This document shows positions 18,415-27,446 of a stretch of 64,000 nucleotides of DNA, piece by piece. Source of the stretch: Candidatus Geothrix skivensis (lineage in GTDB: Bacteria > Acidobacteriota > Holophagae > Holophagales > Holophagaceae); the NCBI GenBank assembly GCA_016721195.1, contig JADKIO010000004.1:124001-188000 (forward strand), given 5' to 3'. Each line of letters starts with the position of its first letter. Position 1 is the first letter of the stretch. Position numbers and translations under genes: made by a program. The notes below the pieces were generated by a model that did not search any database, was not told the origin of the DNA, and saw only the letters and a list, made by a program, of their open reading frames with translations.

Positions 18415-18980
18415 TCGTCCCGTCTGGGCAGCAGCAGGCTGCGCTGGACGCGCTCGAGGTTGCCGTGGATGCGGACGATCTTCCAGGCCAGGATCATGGC
18501 GTAGCCCAGCCAGACCCAGAGCAGGCGCGGATCCACGGGGGTCCGCTTGAGCAGCTCGGTGCCCATGTCCAGGCGCAGGCCCTGGAGGTACCAGACCACG
18601 GCCCCGAAGGCGATGATGAGGTAGCCCCAGCGGACCCAGTAGGGCTGCAGGCCCTCCTTCACCTTCCAGCGCAGCAGCAGCCAGCGGTCGAAGCGGTCCG
18701 CCTTCTCCTCCGCGAAGTGCAGGGCCACCAGCTGATCCACCAGGGGCGCGTAGCGGTGCACCTTCAGCTCCTGGATCTCCTCTTCGCCGTTCACTTTCCG
18801 CAGGAAGGCCGAGCGGATCTTGCCGATGCACTCTTCCCAGGGGGCCTCCTCCCGCTCCAGGGAGAGGTGCAGCCGCACGATCCCCACCCACAGCAGGGCC
18901 TGGGCCAGGAGCACCATCCACAGGGACCAGCCCTGCCAGCCCTGGGTGCGGACGAGATCGAGGAAGCGGGAGAGATCCAT
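18411..18980 (-). CDS. Unrecognised inner-membrane protein
   Basis: A 189-residue protein with three hydrophobic stretches: residues about 17-37 (GWSLWMVLLAQALLWVGIV), about 118-133 (YLIIAFGAVVWYLQGL) and about 153-170 (LLWVWLGYAMILAWKIV). The middle is a charged soluble loop with an acidic patch and helical character. I cannot assign a family. It overlaps the YraN gene by 4 nt and sits 30 nt after the exonuclease gene, so it probably belongs to the same transcript. Confidence 0.65.
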   Translation of the reverse strand: MDLSRFLDLVRTQGWQGWSLWMVLLAQALLWVGIVRLHLSLEREEAPWEECIGKIRSAFLRKVNGEEEIQELKVHRYAPLVDQLVALHFAEEKADRFDRWLLLRWKVKEGLQPYWVRWGYLIIAFGAVVWYLQGLRLDMGTELLKRTPVDPRLLWVWLGYAMILAWKIVRIHGNLERVQRSLLLPRRDE

Positions 18981-19010
18981 GGGGAACAGCTTACGACGGT
19001 GGCCGTCCGG

Positions 19011-19649
19011 TTAGACCTTGTTCCAGGCCACTTCGCCTGCAGCGAGGAAGGCCTCGCCATCCAGCCCCTGGTCCTCGGCCCGCTTCAACAGGTGCTGCAG
19101 GGCCTCGGCGGTGGCTTCGGCGTCCTGGAGGGCGCGGTGGGCGCGGGTGTTGGTGATGCCCAGGAACTCGCAGAGCTCGGCCAGGCTGCGCCGGGGCAGC
19201 TCGGGGATGAGCTTCTTGGCCAGCAGGCGGGTGCAGATGAGGCGGTGCCGCCGCCAGACGCCCTCCGGCAGCCAGGCCTTGAGGAAGCTGCCGTCGTAGG
19301 GGGCGTGGTGGGCCACCCACACCCGGCCTTCCAGCCTGGGCGCCAGCTTCAGGGCCACCTGCTCCCAGGGCGGCGCCCCGGCGAGCATGGGCAGGCTGAT
19401 GCCCGTGAGGCGCTGGATCTCCTCGGGGAGGAACCCCTGGATGGAGGCCAGGCTCGACCAGCGATCCTCCACCACCAGGCCCGCCAGGCGCACCAGGCCC
19501 ACCTCGGTGATCTCGGAGGGCTGGAGGAAGCGGCCATCCTTGCCCCAGCGGGCCCTGGGGCTGCCGCCGGTGGTCTCCAGATCCAGCACCGCGAACCGCA
19601 ACTCCCGCAGGGCGGGGGAGCCGGATTCGAGGAAGGGTTCCTGGGTCAT
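19011..19649 (-). CDS. DEDDh 3'-5' exonuclease (DnaQ/epsilon-like)
   Basis: A 212-residue exonuclease of the DnaQ fold, removing nucleotides from DNA or RNA 3' ends. All three motifs are present: Exo I FAVLDLETTGGSP (D and E ligands), Exo II HHAPYDGSFL, and Exo III HRALQDAEATAE with the catalytic His and metal-binding Asp. The domain fills the whole protein, so it is a stand-alone nuclease rather than a polymerase subunit. Its start overlaps the stop of the zinc-ribbon gene (ATGA at 19646-19649). It may be a repair or proofreading enzyme; the exact substrate cannot be read from sequence. Confidence 0.88.
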   Translation of the reverse strand: MTQEPFLESGSPALRELRFAVLDLETTGGSPRARWGKDGRFLQPSEITEVGLVRLAGLVVEDRWSSLASIQGFLPEEIQRLTGISLPMLAGAPPWEQVALKLAPRLEGRVWVAHHAPYDGSFLKAWLPEGVWRRHRLICTRLLAKKLIPELPRRSLAELCEFLGITNTRAHRALQDAEATAEALQHLLKRAEDQGLDGEAFLAAGEVAWNKV

Positions 19650-20068
19650 GCGCTGACCAGGGTCTTGAGCCCATCCTTGAACAGCACATCCACCTTCTTG
19701 CCCATGCGCCGCTGCACGCGGCCCAGGCCAAAGCTGGGGTGGTCCATCCAGGCGCCTTCCTCCCAGTGCTCGGACACCCGGTAGGGACTGGCCTTGGCGC
19801 CCCCCTGCTCCTGGGCCAGCACCGTCTGGAATTGGCTCACCAGGGAGCCGGGCCGGGGTCCCCCCGCCTTGGCGGCGGCAGGGATGCGGGGCGTGCGGGG
19901 CAGGGGCTCCGGCTTGGCGGCGCGGAACTTGTGCACGGAGCGGCAGTTCCCGCAGATGAGCTTGTCGGGCACTCCATTGGTGACGTTCAGGACCTGGTGG
20001 CGCGTGTCGCCGCCACAGCGCCCACAGGGCGCGTCCACATCCTGGCCGGCATAATAGGTCTTCAGCAT
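19646..20068 (-). CDS. Zinc-ribbon protein with C-terminal Tudor-like domain
   Basis: A 140-residue protein. Residues 15-45 hold two CxxC pairs (CGRCGGDTRH and CGNCRS) forming a zinc ribbon. A Pro/Ala-rich linker follows, then a C-terminal block (WMDHPSFGLGRVQRRMGKKVDVLFKDGLKTLV) that resembles the small Tudor-like domain at the C-terminus of UvrD/PcrA helicases, used to touch RNA polymerase. It heads the exonuclease, membrane protein and YraN run. I infer a nucleic-acid or RNA polymerase-binding role; no family name is certain. Confidence 0.65.
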   Translation of the reverse strand: MLKTYYAGQDVDAPCGRCGGDTRHQVLNVTNGVPDKLICGNCRSVHKFRAAKPEPLPRTPRIPAAAKAGGPRPGSLVSQFQTVLAQEQGGAKASPYRVSEHWEEGAWMDHPSFGLGRVQRRMGKKVDVLFKDGLKTLVSA

Positions 20069-20111
20069 GCTTTCAGCCTAGCAGGCATGCAGAAGCCTTG
20101 AAGCAGCGGAA

Positions 20112-20135
20112 GGCGGGGGCTGGTTTGCCCCCGCC
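20112..20135 (-). terminator. Hairpin past the Ig-repeat lipoprotein gene
   Basis: GGCGGGGGC pairs with GCCCCCGCC across a 6-nt loop, 18 nt past the stop of the minus-strand gene and close to the divergent end of the zinc-ribbon gene. The T run is short, so termination is likely but not certain. Confidence 0.55.
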
Positions 20136-20152
20136 TTTGATGGCTCATAGGA

Positions 20153-22213
20153 TTACTGCTTGATGTGCCAAAGCCATCCGGTGTCCCAGAAATCGTTCGA
20201 ATTCCAGGTGCCGAGCTGTCCGCTTTGCATCGAGGCCTGGTGCACCTGGATGCTCGGCTGGAAGGTGAATCGAGTACCAGCACCGCTGCAGTTATAGACA
20301 TCGTCGTAGCTGGTCGTGATGTTGAGGATGATTTTACCAGGGGCGCTGGAGGCGGTGCCTGAACGGAAGGCGATCCGTTTCGATGTGTTGAGGCAAACAT
20401 CGTGGTTGAGGTAGTTCAGGGAGTAGGTGAAGGTTCCATTGGCGTAGAAGGTGTAGAAGCTGCCCCAGGTGCCGGTCACATCAATGAACTGCCAGGTGCC
20501 GATCAGGGCGGGATCGAGCGCGGGCCCACTGACCGTCACCGTTGCGGTGCCGACGATGCTGCCTGCCGTCGCCCTGATGGTGGCGGTTCCTGCGCCGATG
20601 GCAGTCACCACTCCGTGGCTCTCGACGGTGGCCACCGAGGCGTTGGAGGAACTCCAATTCACCTGGTTGTCGTAGGGCGTCGTGGAGACGCCGTTGGAGA
20701 AATTCCCCGCGGCGGTGATGTCCACGGTGCCGCCCACGCTGAGGGTGGAAGTGGGTGGGGTCAGGGTGATGGAGGTGAGGGTGGGGCCGGTCACGGTGAC
20801 GGCGGCCTGTCCGGTGACGCCGCCATAGCTGGCGCGGATGGAGGTGGAGCCTGCGGCGTGAGCCGTGGCGTCGCCCAGGTTGTCGATGGTGACGACGGCA
20901 TTGTTCAGGGAGGTCCACTGCACGTCATAGCTCATGTTCAGGCGGGTGCCGTTGGACCAGGTCACGATGGCCTGGAAAGTCTGTGTGGCATTCAGGGTCA
21001 TGTTGGCGCTGATGGGGGAGACCTCCACCAGCGTGACGGTGGCTGGCGCGATCACTGTGAGGGTGACGCTGCCGGAGATGGCGCCGGAAGTGGCGGTGAT
21101 GGTGGTGCTGCCCGCCGCGACGCCGGTGACGAGGCCCCCGGCGTTGACCAGGGCGATGGCCTGGGAAGCCGAGGTCCAGGTGACCGAGGTCGAGAGGTTG
21201 GCGGTGCTGCCATCGGTGTAGGTGCCGGTGGCGACCAGGGGTGTGGTCGAGCCCGCATTGACCGAAGGGGAAGCCGGGGTCACCCGGATGCTGGACAGTG
21301 TGGCGGCGCTCACGGCGAGCGTCGCGTTGCCGGTGATGCCACCACTGGTAGCCGTGATGGTGGTGGTTCCCGCCACCAGGCCGGTGGCGACACCGGAGCT
21401 ATTGATGGAAGCCACGGTGGGGGTTGAGGAAGACCAGGTGACGGCTACGGAACCGGTGCTGCCGTCGGAAAAGGTGCCCGTGGCTGTGAACGACCTGGTT
21501 CCGCCCACTGCCAGAGAGGCGTTGGCCGGTGTGATGGCCAACGAGAGCAGGGTAGCCGGGGTCACGGTGGCAGTGGTCTGGGCCGATATCCCCCCCGAAG
21601 CTGCAGTGATGAAGGCATTGCCCACGCCCAAGCCCGTGACCAGACCAATCCCGCTGACGGTGGCAATGGCGGGGGTGCTGCTGGTCCAGGTCACGCTGGC
21701 CGTGAGATCCCGGCTGGTGCCATCCGAGTAGGCGCCCATCGCCGTGAGCTGGCGGGTGGCGCCAGAAGCGAGCGAAGGCCCCGAGGGACTGATGGACAGC
21801 CCGGTCAGGGTGCTCGATGAGGAGGTGACAGAGACTGAAGCCTGACCAGTGACGCCGCTGGAGGCAGCCAGGATGGTGGCGCTTCCTGCCGTCATGCCCG
21901 CCACGAGCCCCGTGTTGCTGACGCTGGCGATGGCTGGTGTGCCGCTGGTCCAGGTTACGAGCGCTGAGATATCGCGACTGGTGCCATCAGAGTAGGTCCC
22001 CGTGGCAGTAAATTGTCGGGTCGCGCCCGTGGCCAGGGTCACGGAACCGGGTGTCAGAGACACGGTCGTGAGGGTGGCCGAGGGTGTCGGGGGTTGGGGA
22101 GAAGGGCTTGAGCCTCCTCCTCCGCCACCGCAGGCGATGACCAGGGCCGCGACGAACCCCACGACGATCGCCCGGAGGCTGTTTGGGGACCTGTGACTGC
22201 GGGCATGGAACAT
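20153..22213 (-). CDS. Secreted lipoprotein with six BIG2 Ig-like repeats and a C-terminal lipocalin-like domain
   Basis: A 686-residue surface protein. The signal ends in a lipobox (ALVIAC, Cys28) followed by six glycines and a Ser/Pro linker. Six Ig-like BIG2 repeats of about 80-88 residues follow, each starting like TLTTVSLTPGSVTLATG and containing TATGTYSDGTS and VTWTS. The last about 120 residues differ (LIGTWQFIDVTGTWGSFYTFYANGTFTYS) and resemble a small lipocalin-type barrel with four cysteines nearby. Such repeats space an adhesive or binding tip from the membrane. The ATG has GGAGA upstream. A copy of the shared 37-nt element lies 86 nt upstream. Function is inferred from architecture only. 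Confidence 0.82.
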   Translation of the reverse strand: MFHARSHRSPNSLRAIVVGFVAALVIACGGGGGGSSPSPQPPTPSATLTTVSLTPGSVTLATGATRQFTATGTYSDGTSRDISALVTWTSGTPAIASVSNTGLVAGMTAGSATILAASSGVTGQASVSVTSSSSTLTGLSISPSGPSLASGATRQLTAMGAYSDGTSRDLTASVTWTSSTPAIATVSGIGLVTGLGVGNAFITAASGGISAQTTATVTPATLLSLAITPANASLAVGGTRSFTATGTFSDGSTGSVAVTWSSSTPTVASINSSGVATGLVAGTTTITATSGGITGNATLAVSAATLSSIRVTPASPSVNAGSTTPLVATGTYTDGSTANLSTSVTWTSASQAIALVNAGGLVTGVAAGSTTITATSGAISGSVTLTVIAPATVTLVEVSPISANMTLNATQTFQAIVTWSNGTRLNMSYDVQWTSLNNAVVTIDNLGDATAHAAGSTSIRASYGGVTGQAAVTVTGPTLTSITLTPPTSTLSVGGTVDITAAGNFSNGVSTTPYDNQVNWSSSNASVATVESHGVVTAIGAGTATIRATAGSIVGTATVTVSGPALDPALIGTWQFIDVTGTWGSFYTFYANGTFTYSLNYLNHDVCLNTSKRIAFRSGTASSAPGKIILNITTSYDDVYNCSGAGTRFTFQPSIQVHQASMQSGQLGTWNSNDFWDTGWLWHIKQ

Positions 22214-22262
22214 GGTGCGTCTCCTGGATAGGTGGTCTCAGGATTCCGCCACCAAGGGACGG

Positions 22263-22299
22263 CTGACAGGCACGGTTTCGAAAAAGCGGTTGGGCCAGT
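22263..22299 (-). promoter_or_regulatory. Shared 37-nt upstream element, copy E
   Basis: Read on the minus strand it begins ACTGGCCCAA and continues CCGC-TTTT-TC-GAAACCGT. This is the most diverged of six copies of the element found in the window. It begins 86 nt upstream of the Ig-repeat lipoprotein start codon. Confidence 0.65.
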
Positions 22300-22397
22300 C
22301 CTCCTGATGAAATGTTGGCCCCTTGCCCACGGACAAAGGTTCCAACACCATTCCTGGGCGGACCTCCTAGACTGGGGAATTCCCCTCGGAGCCCAAC

Positions 22398-23864
22398 CTG
22401 AGCGCCAAGACGCCCAATGTCTTCCTCGATCCCCAGAGTCGGGAGCCGGTCTATCTTCAGATCGCGCACTCCCTTAAGGAGGAAATCCACCGGGGTCGCC
22501 TCCACCCGGGCGACGCCTTGCCTGGCTATCGCATCCTCGGTGAGCGGCTGGGTGTGAGCCGCAATACGGTGATGGAGGCCTATCACGAGCTGCAGGCCGA
22601 AGGCTGGGTCGTCTCTACCTCGGGCGTGGGCAGTTTCGTGGCCGCCCACCCGCCCACCCGGCTGCCTGGACGGTTCGCCCCGGCCGATGTGGAGACAGAT
22701 GGCCCCGCCATGGGGTTCGACCTGGCCGCGGGTTTGGACGAGGCATCACCCAAGGGGACCCCGGGCCTCCTGAAGGTGGCGAGTGGCCTGCCGGACCCGC
22801 GCCTCCTGCCGGGGGCAGAACTGGCCAGAGCCTACCGCCGGGCCCTGGTCCTGAACCGCCAGCAGAATCTCGAGCTGGAGGACCCGCAGGGCCACCCCAT
22901 GCTGCGCCAGTCGTTGGCCCGGATGCTCAGTGATTCCCGGGGCATCGCGGCCTCCCCCGAAAACATCCTGGTCACTCGTGGCAGCCAGATGGCCCTGTTC
23001 CTGGCGGGGCAGGCCCTGCTGACCGCCGGAGGCGCGGTGGCGGTGGAAGCCCTGGGCCATCCCGGGGCCTGGGAGGCCTTCGCCCGGGCCGGGGCGCGCT
23101 GCCTGCCTGTGCCAGTGGACGCGGAGGGGATGGACATCGGAGCCCTGGCCCAGCTGGCGGAATCCGAGCGCCTCCGCGCCGTCTTTGTCACACCCTTGCG
23201 TCAGTACCCTACGCTGGTCCCCCTCAGCGCTGAACGGCGCGCTCAATTGATGGCCCTCGCCAAGGCGCATCGCATTGCCATCATCGAGAACGACCAGGAC
23301 AGTGAGTTCCTTTTCGAAGGCCGTCCCCGGGCCCCCCTGGCGGCGGAGGACCGGGCCGGAGTCGTGATCCATGTGGGCACCCTCAGCAAAATATTCAGCC
23401 CCAACCTGCGGCTGGGGTATGTGCACGGGCCCGCCCCCCTCATCGCCCGCATGCGTGCCCTCCGGCAGGCCCTCGACCGCCAGGGGGACATGGTGCTGGA
23501 GCGGGCATTCGCCGAGCTGCTGGACGATGGGGACATCCATCGCCACCTCAACCGCATGCAGCATACCTACCGGATCCGACGCGATGTCCTTTGCCGGGCG
23601 TTGCATCGTGCCTTTGGCGAAGACCTGAACTTCCAGGTGCCCGAAGGTGGCCTCGCTTTGTGGGCCCGGGTGGCCGAGGGCGTGGATGTGGACCGCTGGG
23701 CCGCCCGCGCCCTGGAGCATGGGGTGGCTTTCCAGCCGGGCCGTCGCTTCGCCTTTGACGGCGGCCCCGTGCAGGCCCTGCGCATCGGTTTCTCGAATTA
23801 CCCGGAATCCGATCTGGAAGAGGTGGCTCTGCGCATGCGTGCGGCGCTGGTCGAAAGCCTATGA
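22398..23864 (+). CDS. MocR/PdxR-type transcriptional regulator (GntR wHTH fused to aminotransferase-like domain)
   Basis: About 488 residues. The GntR winged helix at residues about 8-75 (PVYLQIAHSLKEEIHRGRL, LGVSRNTVMEAYHELQAEG) is fused to a fold-type I PLP domain. The PLP lysine is in GTLSKIFSPNLRLGY. Relatives sense vitamin B6 or amino acids and control pyridoxal or GABA genes. The start is uncertain: no ATG or GTG precedes the wHTH in frame. A CTG at 22398, preceded by GGAG with 6-nt spacing, is the best candidate. A TTG at 22518 would cut the DNA-binding domain. The stop overlaps the kinase gene by 4 nt (ATGA), an unusual partnership. Confidence 0.82.
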   Translation: MSAKTPNVFLDPQSREPVYLQIAHSLKEEIHRGRLHPGDALPGYRILGERLGVSRNTVMEAYHELQAEGWVVSTSGVGSFVAAHPPTRLPGRFAPADVETDGPAMGFDLAAGLDEASPKGTPGLLKVASGLPDPRLLPGAELARAYRRALVLNRQQNLELEDPQGHPMLRQSLARMLSDSRGIAASPENILVTRGSQMALFLAGQALLTAGGAVAVEALGHPGAWEAFARAGARCLPVPVDAEGMDIGALAQLAESERLRAVFVTPLRQYPTLVPLSAERRAQLMALAKAHRIAIIENDQDSEFLFEGRPRAPLAAEDRAGVVIHVGTLSKIFSPNLRLGYVHGPAPLIARMRALRQALDRQGDMVLERAFAELLDDGDIHRHLNRMQHTYRIRRDVLCRALHRAFGEDLNFQVPEGGLALWARVAEGVDVDRWAARALEHGVAFQPGRRFAFDGGPVQALRIGFSNYPESDLEEVALRMRAALVESL

Positions 23865-26800
23865 GCCTGCTGCTGACGAACCTGGATGGCCGCGTCACCC
23901 TCAAGGGCGTGCTCGGTTCCGGGGGCATGGGCGAGGTCTACAGGGCCTGGGACGCAGGGCTGGAGCGCCCCGTGGCGGTGAAATTCGTGCGCAGCGGCGA
24001 TCCGAAAGAGGCTGACCGTCTGCTGCTGGAGGCTCGGCTCCAGGCCCGGGTGGAACATCCCAACGTGGTGCGGGTCCATGACACAGGCACGCTGGAGGGC
24101 CGGCCCTGCATCCTCCTTCAATTGGTGGAGGGGCAGACCTTCGCGGACCTTGACGCCGGGGTCTCCTGGCAAGAGAAAGTCGGTCTTGCCGTGCAGGGGG
24201 CGCGTGGCCTGGGCGCCGCCCACCGCATGGGCCTTGTCCACCGCGATGTGAAACCCGCCAACATCCTCGTGGAGGCTTCCAAAGAGGGGCTGCAGGCAAT
24301 CCTGTCCGACTTCGGCCTGGCGCGTGATGAGGAGGGCGGCCTTACCCGCTCGGGCCTGATGATGGGTACCGTGGATTTCATGGCCCCGGAGCAGGTGACA
24401 GGTGCCACGCCTGTTGATTTCCGCGCGGATATCTACGGCCTGGGTGCCACCCTTTACGCCGTATTGGCGGGTCGGCCGCCCTTTCGGAATACACCCAGCC
24501 CCAAGACCGGTAAGCGGGTGGGACAGGACCTCCCGGAAGCCGCGACCGAGGGAGAGATGCATCCGGGCGACCTGCTGCGGCGAGTGCTGGAGCACAATCC
24601 CCGCTCCCTCGCCGCCGAAGTGCCGGGCCTTCCCAAGGACCTGGCCATCGTCGTGGCGAAGGCGATGGAGAAGGAGCCGACCCGGCGCTATGCCACGGTC
24701 GAGGCCTTCGCGGATGACCTGGAGCGGGTTCTTCGTGGCGAGGCGATCCAGGCCCGTGCCATGGGCTGGGCGGAGCGGGGTGGTCGGTGGGTCCGACGCA
24801 ATCCCATCCCGGCCCGCGCCGTATTCGCCGGGGTTCTCGCCATGTTCGCCGCTGGGGTCTTCGTGGCCTGGAACAGCCGGCGCACTGCGCTGGAGGCCCT
24901 GGATGCAGCGCAGCTGGGTGCGGAGGCGAAGGCCTTCGAGTTGCGCCTCCGCATGGCCCACCTCGCCCCCGCTCACGATCTCCGCTCCGTTCACGCCGAA
25001 TTGCGGGCAGGACTGGTTCGCCTCGCCGGTCGTCGGGGCGCGGGCTCCTCCGCTTCTGACTATGCCCGGGGCCGGGTCTACCTCCTCCTCAACCAACTGG
25101 ATGAGGCGCGTGCGGCACTGGGGGTGGCGCAGGAGAAGGGCTTCAAGGGGCCCGACATGGAAGCGGCCCTGGGCATGGTGTACGGACGCATCTATCAGCG
25201 GGATCTGAGCACCCTAGAGAGCATCCAGGATCCGACCTTCCGCACCAGCCGGATCGCGGAGCTCCAGCAGCGCCTCCGTGCACCCGCCCTGGCCCACCTC
25301 GGGGCTGCGGGTGGCGACCTCCTGCTCCAGGCCGAGGCCGCTCTGCTGAACGGCCACTATGAAGAAACGCGCCGGCTGGCCCTGGAGGCCCGGCGCCAGG
25401 ATCCTGAGCGCCTGGAGGCCACTGTGCTTGCGGCCCGGGTGTGGTACCGCGAGGGCCGGGATGCCTACAACAACCGGGATCTTGTCCAGGCGGAGAGCTG
25501 TGCCCTGCAGGGGGCTTTGGTGGCCCAGGGATTGATGGAGGATCTTCGCAGCGATCCCGCCGTGCCCATTCTCCTGGGCGGGTTCATGGATCTTCGGGCT
25601 TCCGTGGCCCTGGATCGGGGTGGGGACCCGAGGCAGCCCATCGCGGAGGGCATGGCCTTCGCGGAACGGGCCTTGGCCCTGGATCCTGAATCACGCGATG
25701 CCTGGATCCTGAAAGTTCAACTGCTGGCCAACCGCACCAAGAGTTCGGTGCAGGCCGACCAGGACGGTCTCGAACAGGCCACGACCCTCCTCGAGGCCAC
25801 CCGGAGGCTGGTGGCCATCGACCCCAAGAGTGCGAAGGCCCAACAGCTCCTATCCTATGCGCTCTACGCCGTGGGGCACGAAGCCGACTCCCGCGGCCAG
25901 GATCCGGCCCCCTTCCACCTGGAGGGCTTCAAGGCTGGCCTGGAAGCCGATCGAATCGAACCCTGGAATGCCCTGGGGATCTACCGGGCCCTGATGAATG
26001 CCGTGCAGCACATCGAAGCGCAGATCAAACGCGGGAAGGACCCCTCGGAGCTGGTGTTGGCTGCCGAGGCGGCCGCGAAGCGGCTGGAGAAGCTGGAAGG
26101 CCGGGGGGGGCTGAACCCCCGCGCGCTGCTCGGCACCCTGGCGAACCTGCGGCAGGTGGTGGGCCGGGTGGCCTGGCTCCAGGGCCGGGATCCCGATCCC
26201 TTCATGGCCGAGGCCATGGGGAACTTTGAGCAGCTGAAGGCCGCCGAACCGGACCATGTGGAACACCTGGCGTATCTTTGCTTCTTCGCCCAGCAGCGCA
26301 TGGAGAGTCTGGGCGCTGCCGGCCGGGACGTGGAAGCGCTCTTCCGGGCCATCCTCCCCGTGGCGGACGAGGCCGTGCGCCGGTCGCCGGAGCAGCCCAT
26401 GCTGAAGGCCTACCGGGCGGCCATCTACGTATTCTCAATGGCCGGCCGGGTTCAGGGCCGATCCATGGCGCTGGACCCGGAACGCCGAAGGGCTGCCCAT
26501 CGGGCCGTGGATGAGGCGATTGTCGCCACTCGCCACCCGGCCCTCATCGAAACCCGAGGCCTCCTATGGTTGATTGAGGCCGAGGCCGGCATCCACGCAT
26601 CGGCCGACAAGGCTGTGAAGGACCTTGAAAAAGTGGTGCGCGCCAAGATTGCCGCTTCCTCCACGAATGTCTCGATGATCCGGGCGCTCCGGGTTCGCCG
26701 GGGCCCTGGAGACCTGAGTCGGGCCATGTCCCTGCTGGAAAAGCAGAGACAGACAGAGCCCACGGACCCGGACCTGATGCTCTTCCAGGCCGTGCTGCTC

Positions 26801-26944
26801 AAAGACCTGGGCCGCGACGCGGAGGCGGCCGCCTGGCGCCAGAAGGCCTTGGGGGTGCAACCCCTTCTGGCGGGGCATCCGGTGTTCATCGCGGCCTTCG
26901 GGGCGGTGGGTCCTATCCCGGCATCGGGACCGTTGGGTCGATAG
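23861..26944 (+). CDS. Membrane Ser/Thr protein kinase with extracytoplasmic TPR-like repeats
   Basis: A 1027-residue bacterial Hanks-type kinase (PknB-like). Residues 15-290 hold the kinase: GSGGMGEVYRA P-loop, invariant Lys in VAVKFV, catalytic HRDVKPANIL, DFGLA and APEQ with activation segment TRSGLMMGTVDFM. A single membrane helix lies at about 317-335 (AVFAGVLAMFAAGVFVAW). The remaining about 690 residues are helical repeats with TPR-like periodicity (EARAALGVAQEKGF, EAAAWRQKALGV), presumably a sensor or scaffold outside the membrane. All catalytic residues are intact. It overlaps the regulator gene by 4 nt, so they are co-expressed. Substrates are unknown. Confidence 0.9.
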   Translation: MSLLLTNLDGRVTLKGVLGSGGMGEVYRAWDAGLERPVAVKFVRSGDPKEADRLLLEARLQARVEHPNVVRVHDTGTLEGRPCILLQLVEGQTFADLDAGVSWQEKVGLAVQGARGLGAAHRMGLVHRDVKPANILVEASKEGLQAILSDFGLARDEEGGLTRSGLMMGTVDFMAPEQVTGATPVDFRADIYGLGATLYAVLAGRPPFRNTPSPKTGKRVGQDLPEAATEGEMHPGDLLRRVLEHNPRSLAAEVPGLPKDLAIVVAKAMEKEPTRRYATVEAFADDLERVLRGEAIQARAMGWAERGGRWVRRNPIPARAVFAGVLAMFAAGVFVAWNSRRTALEALDAAQLGAEAKAFELRLRMAHLAPAHDLRSVHAELRAGLVRLAGRRGAGSSASDYARGRVYLLLNQLDEARAALGVAQEKGFKGPDMEAALGMVYGRIYQRDLSTLESIQDPTFRTSRIAELQQRLRAPALAHLGAAGGDLLLQAEAALLNGHYEETRRLALEARRQDPERLEATVLAARVWYREGRDAYNNRDLVQAESCALQGALVAQGLMEDLRSDPAVPILLGGFMDLRASVALDRGGDPRQPIAEGMAFAERALALDPESRDAWILKVQLLANRTKSSVQADQDGLEQATTLLEATRRLVAIDPKSAKAQQLLSYALYAVGHEADSRGQDPAPFHLEGFKAGLEADRIEPWNALGIYRALMNAVQHIEAQIKRGKDPSELVLAAEAAAKRLEKLEGRGGLNPRALLGTLANLRQVVGRVAWLQGRDPDPFMAEAMGNFEQLKAAEPDHVEHLAYLCFFAQQRMESLGAAGRDVEALFRAILPVADEAVRRSPEQPMLKAYRAAIYVFSMAGRVQGRSMALDPERRRAAHRAVDEAIVATRHPALIETRGLLWLIEAEAGIHASADKAVKDLEKVVRAKIAASSTNVSMIRALRVRRGPGDLSRAMSLLEKQRQTEPTDPDLMLFQAVLLKDLGRDAEAAAWRQKALGVQPLLAGHPVFIAAFGAVGPIPASGPLGR

Positions 26945-26963
26945 GCAGGACGTCCAGGCGACC

Positions 26964-27446
26964 TCATTTTGGGGACGGCACCCCTGGCCCATAAACCACT
27001 TCCACCACCACCCCTTCAGCCTGGGCAGGCTGACCGTCCAGAGGCTGGAGCAGGAGGCTGAACCCGATCCGCTGCTCTTTGCCCGGCAGTCGGCGTGTGC
27101 GGATGTCCGCCACCCACTCACCGGGGGCATCGGGAGCGGCCCGCACGGTCTGGGTACGCCCGTCGCGATCCACGAACGTGACCTGCATGGCGCCCCGCGC
27201 CACTTGGATCCGGCCTTTGGTGGGAACGCTGTAGCTGGAGGTGGAGAGGGCCTCATGGGTGAAGGTGGCCGAGTTTCCCGTGGCCTTGAGGAGGCCCACC
27301 CGGGCTGTGGCGGTCACCTTGGTGAGCGACAGAAGACCCTGCTCCGTTCGGCTTTCGATGATGAGGGTGGAAGGGGAGTCTGGCACACAGGCGAGCAGAG
27401 CGAGGAGGCACCCGAACCCGAGAGGCTTGGCTGAGGTGAACCTCAT
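26964..27446 (-). CDS. Unrecognised lipoprotein
   Basis: A 160-residue protein with a signal peptide and a lipobox (LLALLAC, Cys20). The mature part has alternating beta-like strands (TVKATARVGLL-type segments and RIQVARGAMQVTFVDRDGRTQTV). No family is recognised. Its start overlaps the stop of the preceding secreted-protein gene by 4 nt (ATGA at 27443-27446), so the two are coupled and probably act together at the cell envelope. The kinase gene converges on it from the left with only 19 nt between. Confidence 0.65.
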   Translation of the reverse strand: MRFTSAKPLGFGCLLALLACVPDSPSTLIIESRTEQGLLSLTKVTATARVGLLKATGNSATFTHEALSTSSYSVPTKGRIQVARGAMQVTFVDRDGRTQTVRAAPDAPGEWVADIRTRRLPGKEQRIGFSLLLQPLDGQPAQAEGVVVEVVYGPGVPSPK

